64,000 nt of DNA from Pectinophora gossypiella (Eukaryota > Arthropoda > Insecta > Lepidoptera > Gelechiidae). Below, in pieces: positions 21,258-32,703 of the stretch; within the stretch, counting starts at the first letter, position 1; each line of letters begins with the position of its first letter. The stretch covers positions 2,166,001 to 2,230,000 of the forward strand of contig NC_065410.1 in assembly GCF_024362695.1 (NCBI RefSeq). The letters run 5' to 3'. The notes below the pieces were generated by a model. The model had not been told where the DNA came from. It saw nothing but the letters and a program-made list of their open reading frames with translations, and did not search any database. Made by a program: the position numbers and the translations under genes.

Positions 21258-21517
21258 TATTATATTTTTTAAAACACATAATAACGGGTTCTTACCGCGT
21301 TTAAATGGGGATATGAGACTCCCGATATTTCGACACTGTTGCAAGTGCCATGATCGAAATATATAAACTTAATCGAAATATAAAACTATAATAGATCGAA
21401 ATAGTGTCGAAATATCGGGAGTCTCATATCCCCATTTGAACGCGGTAAGAACCCGTTATTATGTGTTTTAATTATGATAATAACCGCGTAAACTTAAAAC
21501 AATGTATTATATTTTTT
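21258..21517 (+). mobile_element. Foldback J, largest copy, 13-bp TSD
   Basis: The duplication TATTATATTTTTT (21258-21270 and 21505-21517) brackets the element. Its arms are 66 bp each (21271-21336 and 21404-21469) with one mismatch and a 67-base loop. A one-sided tail ending GTAAACTTAAAACAATG follows. The variable 12-13 bp TSD and asymmetric tail are unlike a cut-and-paste MITE and more like target-primed insertion; a Penelope-like origin is one possibility, not shown. Confidence 0.75.
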
Positions 21518-23261
21518 ATTCTAATCTACCAACGTAATTGATATAATTAACTTTTTACACATTCTGACGACTCTGTGTTTGCTTATAAGTTTAGTTAAAT
21601 GTGTAATAATGTTACCTTTATAAAATATTATGACATCTGTATTCGCACCACATATAGGGCAAATAAAGAATTCATTTATTCATCCATTAAAAGTGCTTGC
21701 TAACAACAAAATATGTTCAGGATCTCCACGTTACAGGGTTCGTCACAGTAATGTAGACACGTGCATGTTTAAGTTTTTTGTTAAATAAACAATATATATT
21801 TTATTTTCTTCTGTTCTATTTATTCATTGCAAAATCACAAGTGGTTTATACAAATTTAACTCCCCCGGTATTATTGCTTCTTCTTCCTTTATTGTCGTTG
21901 TATTTAAAATAATAATAATAAAATTTATTTCCACACAAATCTATTTTACAACAATTTGAAAGTTACAAAATTAGTAAGAAGCAAGTTACAAAATAATAAT
22001 TTCAGCTGATGCCTAAAATAGACTCAAGCATGTGCTGGGATCATCTGTATTTTACAGAAATTTTACATTTTATTTTAGCTGCGTTCTAAAATATATTGTT
22101 TGCATTGCAACCTGGTTGTTATGGAGTTTATTGGAAGCACACCAATACTACTATTTGATAAGTTCTATAACTTATCATTTTGTCTGCTTAGTTGTCTTTT
22201 GAATCATTTTATGCAAAAAAAAAACTGAATTAATTAGCCTTTTTGCAATTTAAATTTGGCTTGTTTGAAAGGTCGTAAAACATAAATTATTGAAGACTAG
22301 GGACGTGTTCTATAAATATGTATACGCGTCTTTTATAGAAGGTAAACACGATGAGGAAATTTGCGTACAGTTCAGAGGAAATCCAAACATGTCTTGCTTC
22401 CGCTTCCTTGTGAAGCGTCAAATTGCGGAAACTACTGTTTACGGTGTTTCCGGTCTGCACATGGACTCTGGTAAATAGAGAAAATAAAAACACACCATAC
22501 TGTATTTTAAGAAACTTATCTAAAACAATATTTATTTCTTAATTACTTTTTTAATTCTATTAAGGAAACAAACAACTAAAACACCTAATACTTCAGTGTA
22601 CAAAACATTATTGCCAGACTAACTAGTTTTAAAACGTGACTTATCAGGTTTGCCTCAGATGGCACTAACTACTTGACCGGACAAATAGGGAGCCCTGAAG
22701 GCTGAATAGTTCAGTATTTTCTTCCTAGCATACCTGCGGTAATTCACACATAAAGAGAAGATGAAATCTAAAGTACATCTGACTCGGACGAGACTTGAAC
22801 CCGAAGCACTTTTCAAGCCAGAAAGCGCCACTGGGTCCTCTTCCTGTCCATACGTTCGATCTACGCATCGTCGTCGATATCATCTATCTAGATTATTGAG
22901 GTTTTTCAATTTAATTTTCTCTTTGTGACTCTCCCTAAGCACAGATGAGTGCTTTAAAAACAAAAATAATTCGCACACAATTTAACTCTCAAAGTTTTGA
23001 ACATACATAGCAAAGGCCTAAGGATAATTGAACAGGGTAGAATACTAAACAAACTTCCACCCAAAAGCTAACATCAACAGACGATTTGTAGATAACATGC
23101 ACAAAGTCAATATAGATAGAGGACCCGTCCATCATCAGTGTTAAGTGATGCTTATAATTGTGCAAGGGATATCGATTAAGTATACTAACCTACTCTTCGC
23201 GAAGATAGTTTGGTTGCTTTTTATTTATATTCATAAAATATACTTACATTTATTAAAATCC
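21518..23261. other. AT-rich DNA with LINE tail and repeat E scrap
   Basis: 21905-22030 starts with (AATAAT)n and TTTATTTCCACACAAATC, probably a minus-strand LINE 3' end. 22640-22720 is repeat E. The short frames on both strands at 22287-22493 overlap a non-repetitive patch; I could not support either as an exon. Confidence 0.4.
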
Positions 23262-23572
23262 ATGAGGTGCTCGGTGGCGCAGCGGTAAACGCGCTCGGTC
23301 TGCGATTGTTGAATTTACGCAACTTTCGCAAAGGCCGGTCATAGGATGGGTGACCACAAAAAAAAAGTTTTCATCTCGAGCTCCTTCGTGCTTTGGAAGG
23401 CACGTTAAGTCGTTGGTCCCGGCTGCATTAGCAGTCGTTAATAACCACCAACCCGCACTGGGCCCGCGTGGTGGTTTAAGGCCCGATCTCCCTATCCATC
23501 CATAGGGAAGGCCCGTGCCCCAGCAGTGGAGATGTTAATGGGCTGGTGATGATGATGATGATTAAAATTCAT
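23262..23572 (+). mobile_element. SINE-B, full length, near-perfect TSD
   Basis: The flanks ATTAAAATCCAT and ATTAAAATTCAT (12 bp, one mismatch) bracket a 287-bp element. Head: a tRNA-like box A (TGGCGCAGCGGTAAACGC). It is followed by a block resembling the 5S rRNA internal promoter (CAACTTTCGCAAAGGCCGGT then GGATGGGTGACC). Middle: the shared core block. Tail: CCCCAGCAGTGGAGATG and (GAT)n. Confidence 0.8.
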
Positions 23573-23589
23573 AATAACTATATACCGAG

Positions 23590-23815
23590 TGTTAGTGACA
23601 TCGTAACGAATACTGCGGGGGATAATTCAGACCATGATTATGAGTTAATATCAAGTGGAAAATTCCGTCACAAAAGTATGCACCTTAAACAGAACACAAA
23701 GAACAGAAGGGCGCACATTTACCAAATTGAAGATGTCCTTAGAAAAGGTTAAGTACGATCTATGAAACGATTGATGAATGTGGAGGAAAGAATTTCATAG
23801 TTTATGTATATATAG
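23590..23815 (+). repeat. Repeat F fragment joined to RTE-like tail
   Basis: 23590-23680 is one arm of repeat F (GTGACATCGTAACGAATACTG ... GGATAATTCAGACCATGATT). 23690-23815 is the decayed RTE-type C-terminal segment (CAAATTGAAGATGTCCTTAG). Confidence 0.55.
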
Positions 23816-25240
23816 GCGTGATTTTATGTATGTTTGCATGTATATGTATGTTAAAAAGTTAGTCATAATAGGTTATCTACAAAGTTGTGAAGTCACATTT
23901 TTTAAATCAATTAGCATACATTTTTTTTATTGGAATTACATCGGGATGGGCAAAAGCCTCCACTGTATAATGTGTGAGTTATGAGTATTTAAATCGAAAG
24001 CCAAGAATGGACATAAGGTACGTTCAAGGAAGGTGCTTAAAGTACATATTTTTAAGAAATTTAGACATATTTAAGAGTGTTAGAATGATTACTTAAAATA
24101 CAGCAACCAGTTCTACATACACAGACACACACGCACACACTCACACTTAATGTGTCTGGGTGTCTCATACAGTATTTCTTGGAAAGCTTTTGAAAATACT
24201 CGGTTACGTTTTGGTAAGGCGATTTTAATTTGTAAGAGTATTTGAACACATTTCTGTATTCAAGTATTTCAATTCAGTAGTTTGTAGAATTTACCTTTGT
24301 AAAATTCATTTCTGTATGATACGCGTTATGATATAATGTTGTCATACGAGGTAATGTGTTAAAACGAACAGTTGGGTTTTAAAATTATTTCAATGGTAAT
24401 ACATTTCTGTGAATCTAGTATTAAGTGTTATACGAGTATATTTTGTGTGAAAATGTTGGTAATTGGTTTGAATACATTTTGAGCGTTTGTATCTATAACG
24501 GTTTTAAATGAAATTAAATTAAATATATTTCGTCATTCCAGAGTGGTAAATACAGATTTAATTAAAATATTGCATTGCACAATAAAGTCCTTCACTCAAC
24601 CATGTAGTGTACGAATATTAAATAATTGAATAACTAATAAAATCTATCTTAAAATCAACAATATAACACGTAACATTCAATTGAAATGTAGTGCTCGAAT
24701 TAAATATTCATTCACTGAGTAAAAGAAATGGTGATTTAGAAATTGTTTTAATTTACTATTGAATATTGGTAGCGGTGATTCCTTAATACTAAGCAGTAGG
24801 ATATTATAAATGTTTATACACATGCGGAATACATTATTTTTAGATAGTGTTAATATTTTGTTAGTGGCATATGCGATAAATTCTTAAATCTTTTGCTTGG
24901 TTTTGTAATATATTTCAATTTTAGGAAATTATTACTTGGTTCTGAACTAAAATCGCCCCATTTCTTCTCCAAACATAATTTAAGAATTAATTTCGATTCT
25001 TCCAACTCGCCACACATTTCGTGAAATTCCATCACAGCGATAGTTCATCAACTTTTTGTTTAAATATAGCAAATTTAACTATATTTAAACAAACAAAAAA
25101 CAAATTAAGGGGTTCTTGAAATATTTTTGTTGATGTTAAGATTTATCTCAGCAAAATTTTATATATTTTAGCTATAAAATTCTTCAATATTCGAACTATA
25201 GGACGAATAAGTTTATTTTATTTCATTTCATCCATCTTTG
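23816..25240. other. AT-rich DNA, no gene seen
   Basis: A (CA)n-like microsatellite occurs at 24115-24150. A 15-base inverted repeat AAATATAGCAAATTTAACTATATTT lies around 25062-25086 in part. The frames at 23778-23984, 24061-24249 and 24850-25035 have no support beyond chance length. Confidence 0.4.
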
Positions 25241-25289
25241 GACTTCATGTGTGGTTGCAAGTTGCAACAGCGACAATAATGATGATAGG

Positions 25290-25515
25290 GCTGTTGATGG
25301 TAGGGCTGGCAGAGGAAGACCGAGAAGGACTTACATTGACCAAATTGGAGATGTCCTTAGAAAAGGTTTAATACGATCTACTCTGAACCGGCGTGCGCGT
25401 ATGAAGCGATTGATGAATGTAGAGGAAGCAAGAGAAGTGTGTCAGGATCGAAGCAAATGGAACTCTATAGTCTCTGCTTACCCCGGTGGGGAATAGGCGT
25501 GAGTTTATGTAAGAT
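25290..25515 (+). pseudogene. RTE-like LINE ORF2 C-terminus and tail
   Basis: The frame encodes RGRPRRTYIDQIGDV ... RMKRLMNVEEAREVCQDRSK followed by WNSIVSAYPGGE and a stop. This is the usual end of RTE-type ORF2 (GRP..R.W.DDI ... A.DR..W). The 3' end AATAGGCGTGAGTTTATG leads into a short TATG-like tail. Only the last ~75 residues remain. Related scraps occur at about 20440, 23690, 26120, 37985 and 48540. Confidence 0.75.
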
Positions 25516-26260
25516 ATGTAACAGCGACAAGGGATCGGCCTACCCATAACAACCGTAAGATCCTCTCAAGTTCACTGATTATGCGTCACAGCCCCCGCCA
25601 TATCATCGACGAACACGAAATTCTTCCGAGTGTGAACTTGTTCAAACGTTTGCACTGGGATTGGGACGTTTTAGTCGTCCTCAAATCCGGCGGCTGGATG
25701 CGCAGGCACGCCCTATGTACTACGTATCGCCGTCGAGCGATATTTTACGGCACACACAGTTTTATGCCAGCCGGATTGGGGTTCCCTAGCTGAAATGCGT
25801 GACGCGGAGTTGTATTTACTTTTTACAACGCGTTAAGCCGTTGGCCCCGGTTACTACTTGCTGATGTAAGTAAGTAGTCGCTACATGAGCCATGTCAGGG
25901 GCCTTTGGCGGCTCGATAGTAACTCTGACACCAAGGTTGATGAGGTTAGTATACCTCCTCAAAACCCACGCGATAGAAGAAGAGAAGACAATGCCAGAAA
26001 ATAAGTGTGACAGTGACAAAGTACGTAATGCATCAAAGCATACAAGAATGTTACTTTGCTTTTGTACTAACCATCTATGGACTTTTTTGTCTGCAAATAA
26101 ATGATTTTTTTTTTTGCTTACATACATAAGATTACGACTATTTCCCACTGAGGTAGGCAGATACCACGGAGTTCTACTTACTACAATCCTGACCCACCTC
26201 TTTCACTTCCTTCACTCTCATCAAAGACTATTAAACACTAATCCATTTACTTCTTTTTAC
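25516..26260 (+). repeat. GC-richer patch, SINE-A fragment, RTE tail fragment
   Basis: 25520-25825 is a GC-richer stretch of unknown origin; its frame at 25581-25793 is unsupported. 25826-25985 is the 3' part of SINE-A (type-1 tail, CATGAGCCATGTCAGGGGCC). 26117-26230 is a minus-strand RTE-like tail (CTATTTCCCACTGAGGTAGG). Confidence 0.55.
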
Positions 26261-26293
26261 AATTAATCTCTTTTTGAAATAGAACAAGTAATT

Positions 26294-26613
26294 GTTATAA
26301 AAAAGTCATCATCATCACCAGCCCATTAACGTCCCCACTGCTGGGGCACGCGCTTTCCCTATGGATGGATAGGGAGATCGGGCCTTAAACCACCACGCGG
26401 GCCCAGTGCGGATTGGTGGTTATTAACGACTGCTAATGCAGCCGGGACCAACGGCTTAACGTGCCTTCCGAAGCACGGAGGAGCTCGAGATGAAAACTTT
26501 TTTTTTTGTGGTCACCCATCCTGTGACCGGCCTTTGCGAAAGTTGCTTAACTTCAACAATCACAGACCGAGCGCGTTTACCGCTGCGCCATCGAGCTCCT
26601 CGTTATAAAAAAG
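26294..26613 (-). mobile_element. SINE-B, full length, perfect 12-bp TSD
   Basis: The duplication GTTATAAAAAAG (26294-26305 and 26602-26613) brackets exactly 296 bp. The head on the right reads GAGCTCGATGGCGCAGCGG in complement. It is followed by GTTGAAGTTAAGCAAC and GGTCACAGGATGGGTGACC, which resemble the 5S rRNA gene's internal control region. The (GAT)n tail is at the left. Confidence 0.85.
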
Positions 26614-26751
26614 AAATTCAAACAAATAAATTACAACAAGCCAACATAGACTTACTTGTTATCACCAATATTGTGCAATTCCAACAACATTAATACATTA
26701 AATTAATCAAAATCGTTTTTGATGATGTTGAAAGACGATGCGAAATGCTTT

Positions 26752-27260
26752 TTTTTTGACGTGACTTATTGTAGATTTGCCGCAGATGGCATTAACTACT
26801 TGGCCGGACAAATGGGGAGCGCTGAAGGCTCTCACCCGGTACAACGTTTAAGACAACAGGCCTGAGGGTGCCCAGTTAGGCGCGAACCTCGGCTCAGGGC
26901 GTCGTCTGAGAGGAAAAATATTTGAATGAATTAATCGACCCTAGTGGGTCGATAGCGATAAGCGCTGAATGAGGGAAATCGTCGACCACGCCGGCGGGGT
27001 CGGTATCGGGGTCCTGAAGTGTTTGGTGTCGCGAGCTGATTGGCTGCCTCTATGGCTAGAGTAATCGGGTCGTCGGGATCGTATATTACGTCCTTCGGAC
27101 GCCGATACTTTTCAGTACCGTCCCTAAGCGGGATGTATTCGGAAGCCGCAACTACCAGGGGATTTGAGTGGTGCGGAGCAGAATCGAAAAAACGTTTGGA
27201 AGCTAATTTGAGCCATTGGGCAATGGTTGGCAGACCTAGATGCGACATGCAATGATACAT
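26752..27260 (+). repeat. Repeat E, longest copy
   Basis: Starts TTGACGTGACTTATTGTAG and runs through GCCGCAGATGGCATTAAC, CCTCGGCTCAGGGCGTCG, GGGTCGATAGCGATAAGCG and GCCGGCGGGGTCGG, then about 240 bp not seen in the other copies. Both strands contain open frames (27040-27255 and 26931-27260) because of the GC-rich sequence; neither has family support. Repeat E recurs at about 13172, 14535, 16105, 22640, 39743, 50708, 57388 and 61196. Confidence 0.6.
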
Positions 27261-28445
27261 GCTTCCTTTGAAAATTGTCTATACAGTCTGCCCTTGAAAA
27301 CTCCAAGGTAGTAATGTTTATGAAACAGACTTTTATTAAATATTGCATACGGAAAAAAACATATTATATGTTTCAATTCAAATTCTTATTCTACAAAACG
27401 ACATCTAACTGAATCTTATTAAGCATATGCGTCCAAGTCTATTATTATAATCTATCAAACTACAGAACCCTAGGATTACATGTGTCAAACGCGCATGACC
27501 CGGTTTTTTAAGTTTGTTTGGCTTGGGTTTTCAAACTTTGTAATATCAAACTCTATAGTATCGAATACCCACTGTTCGACACGTGTTTTTGCAAAAATTG
27601 ATTGGGAAGTGGCTATTCGCAGCACGGGTCACCACTGCGACAAACATAGTTTGGCTTTGACCAGTAGACATACGATGACACCACGTTTTAATAAATAAAG
27701 TTTGTTTTTTTTTTATGTGGAGACGACTTGATGTTGCTCTGTTGATGAGAGAATTTGTTAAATACATTGACGGCTTGTTGAGGGTAAGGGGTTGTGGTCC
27801 TAGTTCTAAGTCCTTCTTCGTACAAATGCTATTCATTACAATACAGCTCAGCAACACTTCGCGCATTATTTTGTGTCATTTTAATATAATTTGAAGTGTC
27901 AAGTACATTTTTCAGCATTTTTAATTTGTATGATACGTGTGATTTGCATAAATACTTTTGCCGAATACGTTCCAGACTTGCGTTATAATATATATCGCGT
28001 TGCGCGCGGTAAAGTAACTCATGCGGCTGGGATTTAAAAAAATCATTTTTATATTTTTTTATTCTACAACGATAGCTGCGTTAATAGATTGCTTACACAA
28101 TTCCGTAGGCAGAGCATGAATTTAGGTTTAACAGACGCAAACGTGAACCTACCTATGATTAGTTTCCTTCAGTCAGTATGATGTATCACAATAAAGGAAA
28201 GCCAACCCAATAAAGTTTTAACTAGCACGTCCAACATATGAGAAAAGTTTGATTACACCGCCAAGCAAATATACGTTCTACTGAACTAACAATAATAATG
28301 ACATTTTGTAATGAGAAATAGTTGTTGTCTATGTACTAGTGAAGTTTAATCGTCTAGGTGCGAGATAAAAAAAAATAATGTTATGCGATTTTTTTTCTTC
28401 TCTCGTGTGGGTTGCGAGCTAAAAGTTATAAAAGTTACATCATAC
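27261..28445. other. Unique DNA, no gene seen
   Basis: No supported gene. The antisense frames at 27480-27698 and 27546-27866 have no splice signals or recognisable motifs. Confidence 0.4.
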
Positions 28446-28672
28446 ATCATCAGCCCATTAACGTCCCCACTGCTGGGGCACGGGCCTTCCCTATGGATGG
28501 ATAGGGAGATCGGGCCTTAAACCACCACGCGGGCCCAGTGCGGGTTGGTGGTTATTAACGACTGCTAATGCAGCCGGGACCAACGACTTAACGTGCCTTC
28601 CAAAGCACGAAGGAGCTCGAGATGAAAACTTTTTTTGTGGTCACCCATCCTATGACCGGCCTTTGCGTTATA
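28446..28672 (-). mobile_element. SINE-B, 5'-truncated
   Basis: The tail (CATCATCAGCCCATTAACG) and core match the full-length copies. The copy ends at GACCGGCCTTTGCG inside the 5S-like block, so the tRNA-like part is absent. Confidence 0.75.
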
Positions 28673-28734
28673 CACTCTGAAATATATGAATTCTTCATCA
28701 TGTTTCATGCTTTTCAGAGTACGATTTATCCGTA

Positions 28735-29030
28735 GTCGGGTTTTGACGTGGATGACTAACTCCCACCAACCTTGGTGTCAGGGTTCTATTGAGCCGCCAA
28801 AGGCCCCTGACATGGCTCATGTAACGACTAATAACTTACATCAGTAAGTAGTAACCGGGACCAACGGCTTAACGTGCCTTCCAAAACACGGATCATCTTT
28901 CTTTCGGACAATCAGATGATCAGCCTGTAATGTCCTATAACTAAACTAGGGATCACAAAGTGATTTTCGTGATGTGTCTTCCGGATCGTGAGCCCAATGC
29001 TGAAACCACTGCACGACGGAGGTTATTAAC
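28735..29030 (-). mobile_element. SINE-A, tail type 1
   Basis: Near full length, read in complement: type-1 tail at left (AACCTTGGTGTCAGGGTT), core block (CGTGCCTTCCAAAACACGG), and a decayed head at right (GCACGACGGAGG). Confidence 0.75.
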
Positions 29031-30020
29031 ACTTTCAAGTACAGAACGTCTACGGACGTTCCGATTCCAAGTTGTCATACTACCTATTATGAACCATCAA
29101 TGATCCATGGTCTCTGTCGGTATGGTGTCTGTCTCGGTTAAATCGAAATAACAAAATTCGAAACTCGGTTAAAAAAATATATTACAGTTATTATAACTAG
29201 GTGGCGTAAGGCAGCAAAGCCGAAAATATTGAAAAAAGGGACCGATCACACTTTTACGACGCCATAACCGTTGTGGGGTCAGTTTAGTATGGGTGTGAGA
29301 GTATACGCTTCATACGGATAATATTTTCAATCATAACACTAATAATAAAAATAACTATAAAAATCTATGCACAAAATTTTGAGATGGGTGTAGGAAATAG
29401 GTATAAGCGCTTTCAGGGACTTTTAATGCACTAGGTCCAAGAGCCAACCTCCGTTTGTCAATTAGACCAACATTCGTCTTGCCACGTTTCCGTACTAATT
29501 TCACTAGTAACCGCTTTATTAGACGTTCTTGCCATGTTTTTAATTCTAAATTTAACGATGTAGACATTTTCCACCTTAACTTTCAGAAATTTGCTTCCTC
29601 TATCAAAAGAAAAAAAAAACTTAATAGGTAGAAAAAACAACATAAAAAAAATTGATAAGTAATTTAAGAAGATATTGTAAAATCTTTACGTTAGAGCACT
29701 ATACGCTTGTCATAAATTTTCGGTTTTTTTTCCTCTAATTACAGTATTGTTGTTTGTTATTGGTTTTATTTGAGTTGCTTTTCTTTGTATACCCAATAGC
29801 AGGTATTATTCTTTGGTGAAAACTTGATTGGCTATTGTACTACATATATGTGCTATATTTATAATGTGTTATAAAAGCTGTATGTTTTCCTTAAATAAAT
29901 AAAATAAAAATAAAAACTATGAAATTAAAATAAAATAAGTAATGATAACTTTCGAACACGTAGTTGGTGTAATCAGTAATAGAAAGAAAGATCCTATCTT
30001 CCATAGTAATGTATGCATAC
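29031..30020. other. Mostly unique AT-rich DNA
   Basis: 29030-29130 is similar to 20585-20640 and 20745-20770 (TTAACACTTTCAAG, ATGAACCATCAATG/ATCAATGACCCATGG), a dispersed repeat of unknown class. The minus frames at 29355-29567 and 29458-29643 are unsupported. Confidence 0.4.
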
Positions 30021-30360
30021 AATGATGTTAGTGACATCGTAACGAATATTGAGGGGAATGATTCAGACCATGATTTTGAGTTGATATCAAATGAAATTTT
30101 CCGTCGCAAAATTCATATTTTCTTTTTAATTACTTTCAATTGTATATTTTTGCGATCGAAAATTAAATTTGATATTAACACAAAATAATGAGCTGAATCA
30201 TCCCCCTCAGTATTCGTTACGATGTCACTTACACCCCGTACCAGTACATACAAGAAGGTATGAGTGTTACTGACACCTTAAAGAATACTGAGGGGGATGA
30301 TTCAGACCATAATTTCTGAGTTGATATTAAGTGGGATTTCCTGTCAGAAAATTCATGAAC
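30020..30360. repeat. Repeat F foldback plus a third arm
   Basis: The arm at 30027-30110 (TGACATCGTAACGAATATTG) is inverted at 30155-30233 (CAGTATTCGTTACGATGTCA), making a foldback of about 210 bp. A further direct arm follows at 30258-30355. Other arms lie at 23590 and in the cluster at 53.9-54.4 kb. Confidence 0.6.
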
Positions 30361-31427
30361 TTCTTACACGTGTTACGATGGTGTGTACAGTAATCAGCAC
30401 AGTGGCCAAACAAAATTTAAATAAAAAATATCTATAAATAATTTACTTCTAAGCCAGGAAGGGTAACGTAACGTAATTTCCTTTACAACGACAAACGGAA
30501 TGTAACAATTTCTTTGACTCAAATGTTCTTATTACTAGTCTAGTGTTTGTTGGAACGTTTCAATCCGACGGCCTTTGTTTTACTCCGTTGTTTGTTAGAG
30601 CTTTGAAACGAGCGATTGTTCAACAACACAGGGGGCAATGACGTTGATGCTATATTTACAACACGTATAACTCCCGGCAAACTTCTTGAGCATCGAGTGT
30701 CGTAGTGGGGGAAAGTTCGCGCACGTACACTTCCGTGCAAAAAAAAATGAACTTTTGATTATTTTCTTAACTTCATAAAAAAAAACACTTATTATATTAT
30801 TTAATTATGTAAATAAAACTAAACTTATAATATTATAGTTTATTAAAACTTATATTATATCGCACCCTTCGTGGAAAAACGCAGTAAGTTGATTTTATCA
30901 ACTTTTCAGGAGCTAAAAAAAACTGTCCTACTAATTAGTTATAAGTCCTGGAAATAACCTTCAAAGAGAAAATAATAGCAAAAAGTAGCCCGGATTGACC
31001 CACATTTATTAATTTTTAATTAATTGCGTATATTTGAAAAAAAATTAAAAAAACACGGTTGCGTAGATATTCCACGAAACTATAATCAAACGTTCCGTTG
31101 TAAGTACAGATACTGCTTTATTATTACGTAGTGCAAACAACATTGACAGTTGTAACTTTACCTACAACGTTGTTCACCTTCCGATTTCATCTTACTCGGA
31201 TGTTGTAAGTATTAGTTACTTCGTTCTTACACGAAAAATTTTAACAACATGTTTTGCGTAAGTTGAGAAACCTATTTGTTCCACGTGAAAGTAAATGATC
31301 TTTGATAGTGTAACTATAGAAATTGCTTTTTTAATAAGGAAATATCTCAAAATAATTGTATGTATCTTTAAATACTTGTTTGTTGCAGGGGTTAGTCTAG
31401 AATGTAGAAGTATGTATGCTCATACAT
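30361..31427. other. AT-rich DNA, no gene seen
   Basis: No supported gene. The frame at 30540-30740 (minus) lacks splice signals and recognisable motifs. Confidence 0.4.
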
Positions 31428-32703
31428 TATACAGGGTAGCCCAGAACTTCAAGTTCAAAATGAAAAATTAGATAGAGTGGCTCATTAGCTACTAGAAACA
31501 CCCCCATGTATGTTCAGCCATTATTTATAGTTTAGGAGATATGACCTATTTTGTACCTTTTTCTAGATTTTCTACCTTACTTCAGAAATAATCATTTTGT
31601 CGCTATCCCGTTCATAATAATTATTTTATTTTACTTCACAACTATGTCTAAAGATATATACCGCTAGGTAAAAAAATAAAAACAGTCAAATCAAAGACAA
31701 AAAAAAAAGTTATTGGAAGTCAAAGTGAGAATTGGACCAAAATTGTCACAGTTGTTAAAACTTCGCCGAAGAATAATTAACACATGAGATTGGCATGGAC
31801 GCTGAAAGTAGGTATCTCTAAAAAACTGCTCCATTTAATAGCCTTTTAGACACATCAAAAAAAGTACCTTTAATAGAAGCAATAAACTAAATAATTAGAC
31901 CTCAAAGATTGCAAGATAGACAGATTTGAAGGAAAAATTTACATTCTCATACAATGTAGGTAGCTGCTTCTTTCTAACGTTGTTCTTTAACAACCTTTAA
32001 CTACCTTTGTGGTCAAAGACACATTTTCAATAAAAAAAAATCACGCTCATAATCGCTAACAGGGTAGACATAGCAACAGTCTGAAGACAAAACTTGCATT
32101 CACTTTTGGTATTCATATTGTAATGAAGGAAAAAGTTATCCCCAAACACTGTTGATGATTCATACTATAAGATGCTAAAATAAAATCTGTCTGTCTTGCA
32201 ATCTTTGAGGGCTAATTACTTAGTTTTATGCCCCTATTAAGGGTACTTTTTTGGATGTGTCTAAAAGCCTATTAAACGGAGCAGTTTTTAAAAACACTTT
32301 CAGGGTTCATGAAAATCTCATGTGTTTATTATTCTTCGGCGAAGACTTACAACTGTAACAATTTTAGACGAATTCTCACTTTGACTTCCAACTTCCAATG
32401 ACTTTTTTATCTTTCATTCGATTGTTTTTATTTTTTCACCTAGCGATACACATACTTAGGCATAGTTATGAAGCAAAATAATTAGAAATTAGAAAGAAAA
32501 AATTAGAATTATTAAGAAAGGGATAGCGACAAAATGATGATTTCTGAAGTAAGATAGAAAATCAAGAAAAAGGTGTAAAATGGGTCATATCTCCTAAACC
32601 GTAAATAATCGCTGAACATACACGGGGGTGTTTCTGGTAGCTAATGAGCCCCTCCATCAAATTTTTCATTTTGAACGTGAACTTTTGGGCCACCCTGTAT
32701 ATT
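31428..32703. mobile_element. Large foldback element, about 1.27 kb
   Basis: The outer ends TATACAGGGTAGCCCAGAAC and GTTCACGTTC...GGCCACCCTGTATA are inverted copies. The homology continues inward for roughly 530 bp on each side with modest divergence (CATATCTCCTAAACC, TTCGCCGAAG, TCTGTCTATCTTGCAATC-type landmarks on both arms), leaving a central loop of about 200 bp near 31960-32160. The flanks are compatible with a TA duplication. No transposase frame is seen. The transcript would form a very long hairpin. Confidence 0.75.

Noticed and set aside
22287..22493. Overlapping 62- and 68-codon frames on opposite strands
   Set aside because: Neither has a convincing start or splice sites; I could not choose a strand.
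25581..25793. 70-codon frame in a GC-richer patch
   Set aside because: No family motif; probably old repeat sequence next to the RTE remnant.
26931..27260. Frames on both strands in a GC-rich stretch
   Set aside because: Lie inside repeat E; no start, splice or family support.
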